This document shows positions 15,955-24,468 of a stretch of DNA of 64,000 bases, piece after piece. The stretch spans positions 248,001 through 312,000 of the forward strand of contig JWTM01000101.1 of the NCBI GenBank assembly GCA_001749745.1, given 5' to 3'. Under the pieces are notes generated by a model. That model saw nothing but the letters and a program-made list of their open reading frames with translations, ran no database searches and had not been told where the DNA came from. Position numbers and translations under genes: made by a program. This DNA is from Candidatus Marispirochaeta associata. Its GTDB lineage: Bacteria > Spirochaetota > Spirochaetia > JC444 > Marispirochaetaceae. The stretch's first letter is position 1; the number at the start of each line of letters is the position of its first letter.

Positions 15955-17232
15955 CTATATCAGTCCCGGGAGCCACATGGCGATCGCCGGAATATAGGTG
16001 ACTAGAAGCAGTACTGCGACCATTGCGATGTAGAAGGGCCAGATTGTTTTCGTTACCTCCTCGATGGAGATCTTTCCGATGGCGCAGCCGACGAAGAGGG
16101 TCGAGCCTACCGGCGGAGTACAGAGACCGATGCCGAGGTTGAGCATCATCACGATTCCAAAGTGGATCGGGTCCATCCCGATCGATTTGGCCACCGGCAG
16201 CAGGATGGGAGTCACGATCAGGATCAGCGGCGCCATATCCATGATGGTCCCCAAAAAGAGGAGCATCACATTGATCAGAATCAGGAGCAGAATCGGGTTC
16301 TCCGTCAGACCCAGAATGCCTTGAGTTACCGTCGCCGGGATGCGTAGGTAGGCGAGGAAGAAACCGAAGGCCGAGGAGCAGCCGATCAGGAACATAACCA
16401 TCGCTACCGTCTTGACCGAGTCGAAGAGGAGTTTCGGGAAGGCCGAGAGGGGGATCTCCCGATAGACGAAGAAGGTTACTAAAAAGGCGTAAACCACTGC
16501 GATGGCCGAGGATTCGGTGGGGGTAAAGATTCCCGAAAGGATACCGCCGATAATTATGACCGCGGTGATAAGACCGAGAAAGGCGTCCTTGGTTATCTTG
16601 ATCGCCTCCTTAAAGCTTACCATCCGCTCCCGGGGATACTGCCGCTTGAATGAGATAATCAGGGAGACCACCAGAAGCCCCAGGCCGACCATGATGCCCG
16701 GGATAACCCCGGCCATGAAGAGTCCGGCGATCGATACCCCGCCTCCGGCGGCCCAGGCGTAGATTATCGCGTTGTGGGAGGGCGGGATGATAATCCCCTG
16801 GGTCGACGAGGTGATGGTCACATTAACCGCGAAATCGGTATCGTAGCCCTTTTTCTCCATTACCGGAATCATGATCGCACCGATGGAGGAGGTGTCTGCT
16901 ACCGAGGAGCCTGAAATTCCGCCGAAGAACATGGAGGCCAAGATATTGACCGAGGCCAATCCCCCGCGCATCCAGCCGACCAAGAGGCTCGAGAACTCGA
17001 CGATCTTCTGGGCGATTCCGCCGTTGGCCATAATCGCTCCGGCCAGAATAAAGAAGGGGATCGCCATTAAGCTGAAGCTGTCCATTCCGTCGGCCACCTT
17101 TTGCAGGACGACCATCAGCGGGACGCCCACATAGACGCCGGTGAAGAGTGCGGAGAGCCCCAGGGCGAAGGAGATCGGCACGCCCAGGATTATCATTAAA
17201 AAGAAAGATCCGATTAAAATCCAAGATGCCAT
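15955..17232 (-). CDS. dctM: TRAP transporter large permease subunit DctM
   Basis: A 425-residue inner-membrane protein with about 11-12 membrane segments of the DctM/ion-transporter superfamily. Recognisable are GVPISFALGLSAL near the N-terminus, the GGISGSSVADTSSIG loop, the IIPPSHN motif and NLGIGLCTPPVG near the C-terminus. DctM is the sodium-coupled transport channel. It starts one base after dctQ and is the last gene of dctP-dctQ-dctM. The substrate of this family is usually a carboxylate or sugar acid. Confidence 0.95.
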   Translation of the reverse strand: MASWILIGSFFLMIILGVPISFALGLSALFTGVYVGVPLMVVLQKVADGMDSFSLMAIPFFILAGAIMANGGIAQKIVEFSSLLVGWMRGGLASVNILASMFFGGISGSSVADTSSIGAIMIPVMEKKGYDTDFAVNVTITSSTQGIIIPPSHNAIIYAWAAGGGVSIAGLFMAGVIPGIMVGLGLLVVSLIISFKRQYPRERMVSFKEAIKITKDAFLGLITAVIIIGGILSGIFTPTESSAIAVVYAFLVTFFVYREIPLSAFPKLLFDSVKTVAMVMFLIGCSSAFGFFLAYLRIPATVTQGILGLTENPILLLILINVMLLFLGTIMDMAPLILIVTPILLPVAKSIGMDPIHFGIVMMLNLGIGLCTPPVGSTLFVGCAIGKISIEEVTKTIWPFYIAMVAVLLLVTYIPAIAMWLPGLI

Positions 17233-17233
17233 G

Positions 17234-17755
17234 CTATACCTCGCTCGGGGGGAGATTCAGGGGGTCGTCGGTGGCGCCGGTTTTCCGCTCCGCCAGGTCG
17301 GTGCCGATCTTCTCGATTACGAAAAGCAGCAAGAGGAGACCCGTCAGGGGGATCGGCAGGTAGGAGATTCCCACCTTTATCTTCGTGGCCGGCAAGGTCT
17401 GGTTACGCATCATCCAGGAGAAGCCGGCTCCCCAGGTGATCATGAAGATACTGAAGAGACCGATGAGGGTATCAATAAAAAAGTAGACTCGGTTTCGAGT
17501 CAGAGGCTTCATCATCATCAGGAAAACCTTGATGCCGATATGCATCCTCTCCCGGTAGGCCAGGGATGCGCCTAAGAATCCGGTGAAGAGCATCAGTACC
17601 AGGGTAAACTCCTCCGACCAGCGGGGCGTCTTGTTCATGACGAAGCGGCTGAATACCTGCCAAGTGATAATCAGAACCATCGCACAGATCAGCGCACCGG
17701 TAATAACGAAGATAACCTTCGCGATACCGTCCATAATTCGTTTATAGCGTTCCAT
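17234..17755 (-). CDS. dctQ: TRAP transporter small permease subunit DctQ
   Basis: A 173-residue membrane protein with four predicted segments and the DctQ hallmarks: RFVMNKTPRWSEEF and a GASLAYRERMHIGI stretch. DctQ docks the binding protein onto DctM. It lies between dctP and dctM, separated from dctP by a strong terminator and coupled to dctM. Confidence 0.92.
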   Translation of the reverse strand: MERYKRIMDGIAKVIFVITGALICAMVLIITWQVFSRFVMNKTPRWSEEFTLVLMLFTGFLGASLAYRERMHIGIKVFLMMMKPLTRNRVYFFIDTLIGLFSIFMITWGAGFSWMMRNQTLPATKIKVGISYLPIPLTGLLLLLFVIEKIGTDLAERKTGATDDPLNLPPSEV

Positions 17756-17787
17756 TTACAATTCCTTTCGCGTCGACCGGTATATGC

Positions 17788-17821
17788 AAAAGGACCGCTC
17801 TCCCCGGAGGGAGAACGGCCC
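17788..17821 (-). terminator. intrinsic terminator between dctP and dctQ
   Basis: Minus-strand reading: a 13-bp GC-rich stem (GGGCCGTTCTCCC with GGGAGAGCGGTCC, two G-U pairs), four-base loop, then TTTT. It lies 15 bases after the dctP stop and before dctQ, so most transcripts should stop here, leaving binding protein in excess over permease. Confidence 0.85.
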
Positions 17822-17836
17822 TGAAAGCATTATCGC

Positions 17837-18829
17837 CTATTTTACGGCCTGAATGCGGTCGATCCAGGGCTGAAGTTCGGGATACATCGCATAGACCGGA
17901 GCCATCGCATCGATGAAGGGCTGCTTGTCGATCTCGGTGATGATCTCGACGCCGGCGGCCTGCAGTTGATCGAAGGATTTCTTAGCCATCTTGGTCCACT
18001 CGTTGCGCTGGTAGGGTACCGACTCGGCGGCGGCCTTCATGATCAGTTCCTGATCGTCGGCGGAGAGCTTATTCCAGGTTCGCTCGGAGAAGAGGATGAT
18101 CTCCGGTACGCGAAGGTGCTCGTCCTGGGTGTAGTACTGGGCTACCTCGTAGTGGTTAGAGGTAAAGAAAGAGGGGTAGTTGTTCTCCGCACCGTCGATA
18201 ACGCCGGTAGAGAGGGCGGTGTAGACCTCGCCGTAGGCCATCGGGGTCGCGGATGCGCCGAGGGCGTTGACCATGTTGACGAATACCTCATTCTGCATAA
18301 CCCGGAACTTAAGTCCGTCCAGATCTGCCAGAGAGCGGATCGGGCGCTGGGTATTGTAGAAACTGCGTTGACCGGAGCCGTACCAGCCGAGTCCGATAAA
18401 GCCGTGCTCTTCGACCTTGGCTAAGAGTTCATCGCCGATCTCGCCGTCCACTACCTTGTAGCAGTGCTCTTCAGAGCGGAAGACATAGGGCAGGGAGAGG
18501 ACGTTCAGTTCGGGAACGATCTCGCCTACCGGACCGACCGAGGTGCGCACGATGTCGATGGCGCCGAGCTGGGTCTGCTCGATGGTCTCTTTCTCTTCAC
18601 CGAGTTGCTTCGAGGGATACATCTCGATGGTGATGCGTCCGTCGGTCCACTCGTCGAGCAGTTCGCCCATCTTGAGGATGCCGAGTACCGTCGGGTAGTC
18701 GATGGCGTGGGTGTCGGCGGCCTTGAGAACGATGGGTTCCATCGAGGCCTCTTCTTCCCCCTGTCCGCCGGCAAATACGACGGTCATGCTAAACATGAGA
18801 ACGATTAGGATTGCGAGAGCTTTTTTCAT
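17837..18829 (-). CDS. dctP: TRAP transporter periplasmic binding protein DctP
   Basis: A 330-residue exported solute receptor. The signal peptide (about 1-20, FAGGQG cleavage region, no lipobox Cys) is followed by a DctP domain with the hallmark LKFRVMQNEVFV arginine segment and the EVYTALSTGVIDGAENN motif, which line the carboxylate-binding cleft. The Arg suggests a carboxylated ligand. It is preceded by an AAGGAG ribosome binding site and a sigma-54-type promoter, and is flanked by a cognate NtrC-type regulator and kinase, so expression is probably induced by the ligand sensed by that pair. Confidence 0.93.
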   Translation of the reverse strand: MKKALAILIVLMFSMTVVFAGGQGEEEASMEPIVLKAADTHAIDYPTVLGILKMGELLDEWTDGRITIEMYPSKQLGEEKETIEQTQLGAIDIVRTSVGPVGEIVPELNVLSLPYVFRSEEHCYKVVDGEIGDELLAKVEEHGFIGLGWYGSGQRSFYNTQRPIRSLADLDGLKFRVMQNEVFVNMVNALGASATPMAYGEVYTALSTGVIDGAENNYPSFFTSNHYEVAQYYTQDEHLRVPEIILFSERTWNKLSADDQELIMKAAAESVPYQRNEWTKMAKKSFDQLQAAGVEIITEIDKQPFIDAMAPVYAMYPELQPWIDRIQAVK

Positions 18830-18862
18830 TACTCACTCCTTATTAAGATTTACCATCTATAT

Positions 18863-18877
18863 GCAGGTTCGGGGCCA
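18863..18877 (-). promoter_or_regulatory. sigma-54 (-24/-12) promoter for dctPQM
   Basis: The minus strand reads TGGCCCCGAACCTGC, matching the TGGCAC-N5-TTGC sigma-54 consensus with GG and GC in the exact -24/-12 spacing (18,876-18,875 and 18,864-18,863). Transcription would start near 18,851, 22 bases before the dctP ATG. It fits the adjacent AAA+ NtrC-type activator, which carries the sigma-54-contacting GAFTGA loop. Confidence 0.65.
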
Positions 18878-18938
18878 ACAATCTCAGAAATCTATAAAAA
18901 AAGTTAATCCTATATCAATAAAAGAGTTAACTATGTAC

Positions 18939-18958
18939 GGGGCGCTGGCGTCCGCCCC
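18939..18958. promoter_or_regulatory. inverted repeat, candidate upstream activator site
   Basis: GGGGCG (18,939-18,944), 8-bp spacer, CGCCCC (18,953-18,958), centred about 70 bp upstream of the -24 element of dctP. Position and symmetry fit an enhancer-type site for the neighbouring NtrC-family regulator; no second copy was found, so this is tentative. Confidence 0.35.
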
Positions 18959-19005
18959 AAGTAGGCCCAGCGGAGGAGGCGCCTAGGCAAAAATTGCCGA
19001 TCTGC

Positions 19006-19027
19006 CCGGATAGTTTTTCCTATCCGG
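19006..19027 (-). terminator. hairpin after the two-component operon
   Basis: CCGGATAG and CTATCCGG form a perfect 8-bp stem around a six-base loop, four bases after the histidine kinase stop codon. A five-T run follows only 12 bases later on the minus strand, so it is a probable but not classic terminator. Confidence 0.5.
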
Positions 19028-19031
19028 CTCG

Positions 19032-20708
19032 TTAAAGCGGAAAGATTACCGTCACTACTCCCCCCCGGTTCCCGTTGTTGGCAAGGGTGATCCGCGCCCC
19101 GTGGGCCATCACGATTCGATAGCTCAAGGAGAGACCGAGGCCGGTCCCCTTCTCCCGGGTGGTAAAGTAGGGATCGAAGAACTGATCCATCAGCTCTTCC
19201 TTGAAGCCGGGCCCCGAGTCGCGAAAGATGATATGGATCTCCTGTTCGGCGGTAAAGGCGAGCTCCACATCTATGTGGCGGGAGTTGCCGCGTCGGGCAT
19301 TCTCGTCGATCGCGTCGATCGCGTTCTGGAGGATGTTGGAGAATACCTCCTCCATGCGGATTACATCCATGTAGGTCTGCGGGATAGGCGGCTTCACCTT
19401 GGTCTCGATGGTAATACGCCGGGAACGGGCGATGATCTTGAACTTATCGACCACCCGTTCGATGAGGAGGATCGGGGAGTAGAGCTGTTTGTCCAGGCTC
19501 TCGTTATGGGCGAAGTTGAGAATCTCGCCGATGAACCGGTCGGCGTTGGCGATCTCCTGATTGATAATGCCGATATAGCGTTCCCGTTCCTCCTCCCCCC
19601 CTTCCAACGCCTGGGCCGAAAGCTGAATCAGATGCAAAGGCTTTCGAACTTCGTGGGCCATGCGGGCTGCAATATGCCCCAGAAAGGCGAAGCGGTCGTC
19701 GGTCCGTAGGGTCAGCATTCGCGAGGCCAGCCGGTTGAAGGACTCCGCCAGATCGGCCAGCTCATCCTCGGTGCCTATGGATATCTTCTGACCGTAATCT
19801 CCGGCCATAATACGATGCACCCCTTCGTTCAGCTGCTTGATCGGATAGGCGACGGCGTAGCTGAGGATAAGAACGAAGACGATCACGATGATGACCAGGA
19901 AGACGGTAAAGCCGCCGATAAGGGCGTAGGCCTGACGGTAGGGGGCCATCAGCTTGTCGCTGTCGAGAAAGGCGACCACCTTCCAACCGTTACGCATCAC
20001 CTGCACGAATACCTCATCGCCGCGCCACTCCTCGGTTTCGAGAAAGGTTCGGCCGTATTCCCCTCGTTCGCTCAAGCCCGACATGGACGGATCGGCATGG
20101 GTGATGATGATCGAGAAGGGATTTACCACCATCCATGAGTCGAACTCCTCGAAGGTGAAGAAGCCGAAAATCCTGCGCAGCGTCGCCAGTTTGATCGTAG
20201 CCGTTAGGACCCGGTCGACGTTCCCGTCGTCGCCGTAAACCGGTAGCCCGATAACGAAGTGGTCCTTCAGCACCGAGCCGAACCTGTGGGGACCGGCATA
20301 TTTAATCAAGGTCTCTTCCTCGAAGAAGAGAGAGGGGTAATCAGTATCGACCATAACTCCGGTAGAGCCGTCGGTGGACCAATAGCTTCCGTCCCTTTCT
20401 ATGAGATAGAGATCGGCATAGAGAAAGGAGAGGCGGTTTCGCCACTGGATAAGATAATTGTGGATCTCTCGGTCATCGGCGCTACGGAAGAGAGGGATGC
20501 GGGAGAGCTGCACCACCTCGGAGATGCGCGACAAGAGCCAATCGTCGATTCCCCGGACGATATTGGTAAGGGCCGCCTGCTTCCTTTGGAGAGTGCTCTC
20601 CCGGAATGAGATTCCCATGTACCAGACACCGCCGACGATTACGATCGTGTAGACTGCAAGAATCGGAATCAAGAGCTGGAAGAATATACGGTTGCGAATC
20701 TTTTTCAT
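19032..20708 (-). CDS. sensor histidine kinase, partner of the NtrC-type regulator
   Basis: A 558-residue membrane kinase. It has TM1 (about 10-32), a large periplasmic Cache-like sensor (about 40-255), TM2 (about 262-288), HAMP (about 289-340), a HisKA domain with HEVRKP (phospho-acceptor His352) and a HATPase domain with N box, DSGPGF and GTGLGLSLS. The layout is that of DctB-type kinases that control TRAP or C4-dicarboxylate uptake. It begins six bases after the response-regulator gene and is adjacent to dctPQM, so it most likely senses the transported solute in the periplasm. Confidence 0.9.
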   Translation of the reverse strand: MKKIRNRIFFQLLIPILAVYTIVIVGGVWYMGISFRESTLQRKQAALTNIVRGIDDWLLSRISEVVQLSRIPLFRSADDREIHNYLIQWRNRLSFLYADLYLIERDGSYWSTDGSTGVMVDTDYPSLFFEEETLIKYAGPHRFGSVLKDHFVIGLPVYGDDGNVDRVLTATIKLATLRRIFGFFTFEEFDSWMVVNPFSIIITHADPSMSGLSERGEYGRTFLETEEWRGDEVFVQVMRNGWKVVAFLDSDKLMAPYRQAYALIGGFTVFLVIIVIVFVLILSYAVAYPIKQLNEGVHRIMAGDYGQKISIGTEDELADLAESFNRLASRMLTLRTDDRFAFLGHIAARMAHEVRKPLHLIQLSAQALEGGEEERERYIGIINQEIANADRFIGEILNFAHNESLDKQLYSPILLIERVVDKFKIIARSRRITIETKVKPPIPQTYMDVIRMEEVFSNILQNAIDAIDENARRGNSRHIDVELAFTAEQEIHIIFRDSGPGFKEELMDQFFDPYFTTREKGTGLGLSLSYRIVMAHGARITLANNGNRGGVVTVIFPL

Positions 20709-20714
20709 CGTCCG

Positions 20715-22082
20715 CTACTCATTAGAGTTGAGTTTGTAGCGCAGTCCCCTCACCGAGATTCCGAGGGCCTCCGCGGCGCGGGTCCGATTGCCCCCGTGCT
20801 GGTCGATAACCCACTCGATATACTCGTTCTCCAGCTCCTTCAGAGGACGAACCCCGAACTCATCGAAGCAACAACCCGGCGCGGAGCTCTCGTTATAGTG
20901 GGATACATCCCTGACCGGCGTGAGGAGCAGCGAATCGGTTCCGATCACTGGGGTGCGGCAGAAGATCGTCGCTCGATCGATGCAGTTTCTCAGTTCTCGG
21001 ATATTTCCGGGCCAGTGGTAGTCGATCAATTTCTGTTCGGCATCGGGGCTGAAACTGCGGGCGGCGCGCTCGGTGCTGGCGCGGAAGTGGGTCAAGAACC
21101 AGGAGGCGAGGGGAAGAATATCCTCCCGTCGCTCCCGAAGGGGCGGAAGCTTTAGAGGCAGCACATTGATCCGGTAGTAGAGATCTTCCCGGAATGAGCC
21201 TTTCCTGACCAGGTCTGCCAGGTCGGCGTTGGTGGCGGTTATCAGGCGTACATTGACCGATATGCGGCGGGTTGAACCGAGGGGCGAGATCTCGCCCTCT
21301 TGGATAAAACGGAGCAGCGCAACCTGAGCTCTGGGCGGGAGCTCGTTGACCTCGTCGAGAAAGAGGGTACCCCCGTCGGCCAGCTCCAGTTTCCCCTGGG
21401 TACGTTGCTCGGCGCCGGTAAAGGCTCCCTTTTCATAGCCGAAGAGTTCCGACTCGATCAGGTTCTCCGGTATAGCGCCGCAGTTGATGGGGACGAAGCT
21501 GGCTTGGCTTCGGCGGGAGGTGTTATGCAGCAGGCGAGCGATCACCTCTTTCCCTGTGCCCGACTCGCCCTGAATCAAAACCGAGGTGTCCTCCTTGCAG
21601 ATAACCTCGATGGTCGAATAGATCTGCTGTACCGTGGGGTTGGCGGACTTGTAATAGAAGCCCTTGATCCGATCCAGCTCGTTTCTCAGAAAAATATTCT
21701 GGTCCACCAGACGCCGGTGACCTATCGCCTTCTGAATGACCAGGATCAATTCGTCCATCTGAACCGGTTTGGAGAGGTATTCGAAGGCCCCCTGCTTAAG
21801 GGCATCCACGGCGTTGCGGATGGTCCCGTGTCCGGTAATGATGATCACCGCCGTTTCGGGATAGTTGTCGACACAGAGTTTGAGCAGGTCCAGGCCTGTG
21901 CGGCGGGGCATCTTAAAATCGCTTATGACCACCCGATAGGCGGAGCTTTGCAGGTTCTCTTCCGCTTCATCGACCGAGGAAGCGGTATCGACGTTGTAGC
22001 CTCTGCCGATGAGCAGATCGCTCATAATACCTAAGGCGGTGGTATCGTCGTCCACGAGAAGAAGGCGGCTTGAATCGGTCAT
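20715..22082 (-). CDS. sigma-54-dependent response regulator, NtrC/DctD family
   Basis: A 455-residue three-domain activator. The receiver (about 5-120) has Asp11/12, phospho-acceptor Asp55 and Lys105. The AAA+ domain (about 145-375) has Walker A GESGTGKE (172-179) and the sigma-54-contact loop GAFTGA (219-224). A C-terminal Fis-type helix-turn-helix follows (NRTRAAEALGISVRGLRYKL). It should activate the sigma-54 promoter found in front of dctP. Its ATG is six bases after the -10 of a good promoter, and lacks a ribosome binding site (leaderless type). Confidence 0.93.
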   Translation of the reverse strand: MTDSSRLLLVDDDTTALGIMSDLLIGRGYNVDTASSVDEAEENLQSSAYRVVISDFKMPRRTGLDLLKLCVDNYPETAVIIITGHGTIRNAVDALKQGAFEYLSKPVQMDELILVIQKAIGHRRLVDQNIFLRNELDRIKGFYYKSANPTVQQIYSTIEVICKEDTSVLIQGESGTGKEVIARLLHNTSRRSQASFVPINCGAIPENLIESELFGYEKGAFTGAEQRTQGKLELADGGTLFLDEVNELPPRAQVALLRFIQEGEISPLGSTRRISVNVRLITATNADLADLVRKGSFREDLYYRINVLPLKLPPLRERREDILPLASWFLTHFRASTERAARSFSPDAEQKLIDYHWPGNIRELRNCIDRATIFCRTPVIGTDSLLLTPVRDVSHYNESSAPGCCFDEFGVRPLKELENEYIEWVIDQHGGNRTRAAEALGISVRGLRYKLNSNE

Positions 22083-22088
22083 CGACCT

Positions 22089-22118
22089 ACTATATCACCA
22101 ATACCAAATTTTGTACAA
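22089..22118 (-). promoter_or_regulatory. promoter for the two-component operon, leaderless type
   Basis: Minus strand: TTGTAC (22,118-22,113), 18-bp spacer, TATAGT (22,094-22,089), six bases to the ATG at 22,082. The -35 box overlaps the T tract of the preceding terminator. Confidence 0.6.
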
Positions 22119-22148
22119 AAAAAGCCTCCGCGAAGTCCCGCGGAGGCT
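22117..22148 (-). terminator. intrinsic terminator after the cstA/btsT-like gene
   Basis: AGCCTCCGCG (minus strand 22,148-22,139), six-base loop, CGCGGAGGCT (22,132-22,123), then seven T residues: a textbook rho-independent terminator. Confidence 0.92.
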
Positions 22149-22173
22149 GGTAAGCTTATGTGCTCAGATCGGC

Positions 22174-23601
22174 TTAGGCCTTAGCGGCGATCGCCTCTTT
22201 CTTGGGCATCTTCCAGAGGAAGAGCGCCAGGAGGGCGGCGGCCACAACGATGCCTACAGGGTAGGAGATGCTGGTGGGCAGCCGGAAGCCTTCGGGAGCC
22301 TGAATGATATAGGTGGTAACCACTGCGGTCATGAAGGTCGCGGGGATGGTTGCCAGCCAGTGGAAGCGCTTGTTAACCGCCAGGTAGGCTGCCGCGGCCC
22401 AGAGGACGATGGTAGCCAGGGTCTGGTTGGACCATGCAAAGTAGCGCCAGATGATCGAGAAGTCGATGAAGGTCAGGGTGAAACCTACCGCGAAGAGGGG
22501 CAGGGCGACCATCAGCCGGTTCTTGATCGGGGTCTGATCCATGCCCATGGAGTCGGCGATGGTGAGCCGAGCCGAGCGGAAGGCGGTGTCGCCGGAGGTG
22601 ATGGGGCAGGCGATGACGCCCAGGATGGCGAGCATACCGCCGACGGTACCGAGGAGTCCGATGGAGACGCGGTTTACCACGAGGCCTGCGCCGCCTTCGG
22701 CTACAGTTGCCTGGAGACCGGCGATTCCGCCGTCGAAGAAGGTCATGGCCGCAGCGGCCCAGATCAGCGCGATGATTCCTTCGCCGATCATGGCTCCGTA
22801 GAAGACCTTCCGGCCGTGCTTCTCATTGGGGAGACAGCGGGCCATGATGGGCGACTGGGTGGAGTGGAAGCCGGAGATAGCGCCGCAGGCGATGGTGATG
22901 AAGAGCATGGGCCAAATCGGGAGTCCCTTAGGATGCATGTTGGCCAGGGCGATCTCAGGAATGGGCATGCCGCCGAAGATCAGCGCGCCGCCGACGCCGA
23001 GAGCCATGATCAGGAGTACCGCGCCGAAGATCGGGTAGAAGCGGCCGATAACCTTATCCACCGGAACGATGGTGGCGATGAAGTAGTAGGCCAGGATCAG
23101 GAGGAGCCAGAACTGCTTCTGGGCGAAGATACCGGTCATACCGAGATTCGCCAGAAGGCCTGCGGGGCCGTACATGAAAACGGTACCGACGAGGAGCAGC
23201 AGTACAACCGAGAAGACGCGCATTACCAGGCGGATCTTGTCGCCCAGGTAGAATCCGACGATTTCGGAGACGCTCTTTCCGTCGTGGCGGATAGAGAGCA
23301 TGCCGGAGAAATAGTCGTGGACACCGCCGGCGAAGATGGTTCCTAACACGATCCAGATAAAAGCCGCGGGGCCGAAGAGAGCGCCCATGACTGCGCCGAA
23401 GATCGGGCCGAGCCCGGCAATGTTCAAGAGCTGAATCAGGAAGATCTTGTGCCAGGGAAGGGCGACATAGTCGATGCCGTCTGCCTTGGTAACGGCAGGG
23501 GTCTGACGGGAGGGATCGACGCCGAAAACCTTATCGACAACCGCACCGTAGACGAAGTAGCCGGCGATCAGAACCGCCAGGGAGATAATGAAGCTTATCA
23601 C
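22174..23601 (-). CDS. cstA: CstA/BtsT-family transporter, probable pyruvate importer
   Basis: A 475-residue inner-membrane protein with many membrane segments. It matches the CstA family: LPWHKIFLIQLLNIAGLGPIFG at the N-terminal part, a GGVHDYFSGMLSIRHDGKS loop and GFHSTQSPIMARCL. It is the short form (about 475 residues) without the long C-terminal extension of E. coli CstA. E. coli relatives (BtsT, CstA) are pyruvate transporters, and BtsT is controlled by the LytS/LytTR pair BtsS-BtsR. Here a LytS-like kinase and LytTR regulator lie immediately upstream, with a LytTR double site in the gap, so pyruvate uptake is likely. Start is GTG at 23,601 after a GGAGG site. Confidence 0.88.
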   Translation of the reverse strand: MISFIISLAVLIAGYFVYGAVVDKVFGVDPSRQTPAVTKADGIDYVALPWHKIFLIQLLNIAGLGPIFGAVMGALFGPAAFIWIVLGTIFAGGVHDYFSGMLSIRHDGKSVSEIVGFYLGDKIRLVMRVFSVVLLLLVGTVFMYGPAGLLANLGMTGIFAQKQFWLLLILAYYFIATIVPVDKVIGRFYPIFGAVLLIMALGVGGALIFGGMPIPEIALANMHPKGLPIWPMLFITIACGAISGFHSTQSPIMARCLPNEKHGRKVFYGAMIGEGIIALIWAAAAMTFFDGGIAGLQATVAEGGAGLVVNRVSIGLLGTVGGMLAILGVIACPITSGDTAFRSARLTIADSMGMDQTPIKNRLMVALPLFAVGFTLTFIDFSIIWRYFAWSNQTLATIVLWAAAAYLAVNKRFHWLATIPATFMTAVVTTYIIQAPEGFRLPTSISYPVGIVVAAALLALFLWKMPKKEAIAAKA

Positions 23602-23674
23602 TGAATTGCCTCCGTAAGGATTAGAATTTGAGCGGAGTGTAACCTGAGCATCTTAGTATGTGGGGTTAAAAGGA

Positions 23675-23704
23675 ACGAACGGTAGAAAATCCGGCACGAA
23701 CGGG
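23675..23704 (-). promoter_or_regulatory. LytTR-type direct-repeat operator upstream of the cstA/btsT-like gene
   Basis: On the minus strand CCCGTTCGT (23,704-23,696) and ACCGTTCGT (23,683-23,675) form direct repeats with exactly 12 bp between them. The second fits the general LytTR consensus [TA][AC][CA]GTTN[AG][TG] at every position, the first at all but the first base. They lie 75-100 bp before the transporter start, where an activator would bind. Confidence 0.75.
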
Positions 23705-23720
23705 CTTGCCCGGCCGGATT
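23684..23720 (-). terminator. terminator-like hairpin after the LytTR regulator gene, overlapping the operator
   Basis: Minus strand: AATCCGGC (23,720-23,713) with GCCGGATT (23,695-23,688), enclosing an inner CGGGC/GCCCG stem, followed by a short TTTT run. It abuts the regulator stop codon, and the LytTR repeat copies lie inside and beside it. Confidence 0.6.
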
Positions 23721-24467
23721 CTAGAGGTTAAGGCGCTTGCGGAACTCCGGAGCCTGCCCTCGGGAGACCGGAATTCGCTCGTCTACTCCGGAGAGGGCGA
23801 GCATGAAGGAGTTATTCACCCAGAGATCGATCCGCTCTACATAGGAGATGTTGACCAGGTAGCTCCGGTGGCACTGGAGGAAATCGGGATGGGTCAACTG
23901 TTCCTCTATCTGCCAAAAAGCGCCGCCGTGGCTAAACTCCCCCTTGGTGGAGACGATGCGCACCTCCTTTCCCCGGGCCTCGACGAAGATGATCTCCTGC
24001 TGTTTGAGGGGAATGATCGCATCCCCCCGGTAGACCGGGATCGGTTTATGCTCCTCCTGCGTCCGGGGGCTGAGGTTGTTCATAAGGCGCTCCAGATCGG
24101 CCAAGGAGGGGCGCCGTTCCAGCAAGCGCGAGAGAGATTTCTGCAGTCTTTCCGGAGAGACCGGTTTTAAGAGGTAGTCGAGGGCTTGAACCTCGAAGGC
24201 CTGGAGGGCGAACTCGTCATAGGCGGTCTGGAAGAGGATTGCCGGCGGCGGATCGAGTTTGATGATCTCCCGAGCGGCCTCTATGCCGTTCCTGCCGGGC
24301 ATCTGAATGTCGAGAAAGACCAGGTCCGGTTTCAGTTCTCGGCAGAGTTTCTCCGCATCGAAGCCGTTTTCCCCCTCGCCGACGATATCGATCGTGCCCT
24401 GTTCCTCGAGCAGATACCGCAGCTCATCCCTGGCCAAGACCTCGTCGTCGACGATTATCGCCCGCAT
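23721..24467 (-). CDS. LytTR-family response regulator, BtsR-like
   Basis: A 248-residue regulator. It has a receiver domain (about 1-120; acidic pair VDDE, phospho-acceptor Asp53 in FLDIQMPG, Lys in LLKP) and a C-terminal LytTR DNA-binding domain (about 145-246; EIIFVEARGKEVRI and FLQCHRSYLVNI). LytTR domains bind paired direct repeats, and such a pair lies just downstream, before the transporter gene. It starts one base after the kinase gene, so the two are co-translated. Confidence 0.92.
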   Translation of the reverse strand: MRAIIVDDEVLARDELRYLLEEQGTIDIVGEGENGFDAEKLCRELKPDLVFLDIQMPGRNGIEAAREIIKLDPPPAILFQTAYDEFALQAFEVQALDYLLKPVSPERLQKSLSRLLERRPSLADLERLMNNLSPRTQEEHKPIPVYRGDAIIPLKQQEIIFVEARGKEVRIVSTKGEFSHGGAFWQIEEQLTHPDFLQCHRSYLVNISYVERIDLWVNNSFMLALSGVDERIPVSRGQAPEFRKRLNL

Positions 24468-24468
24468 T

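Noticed and set aside
22009..23346. 445-residue open frame on the plus strand opposite the CstA-family transporter
   Set aside because: The product is Gly/Asp/Glu/His-rich and typical of the reverse frame of a membrane protein; no ribosome binding site, promoter or domain supports it.
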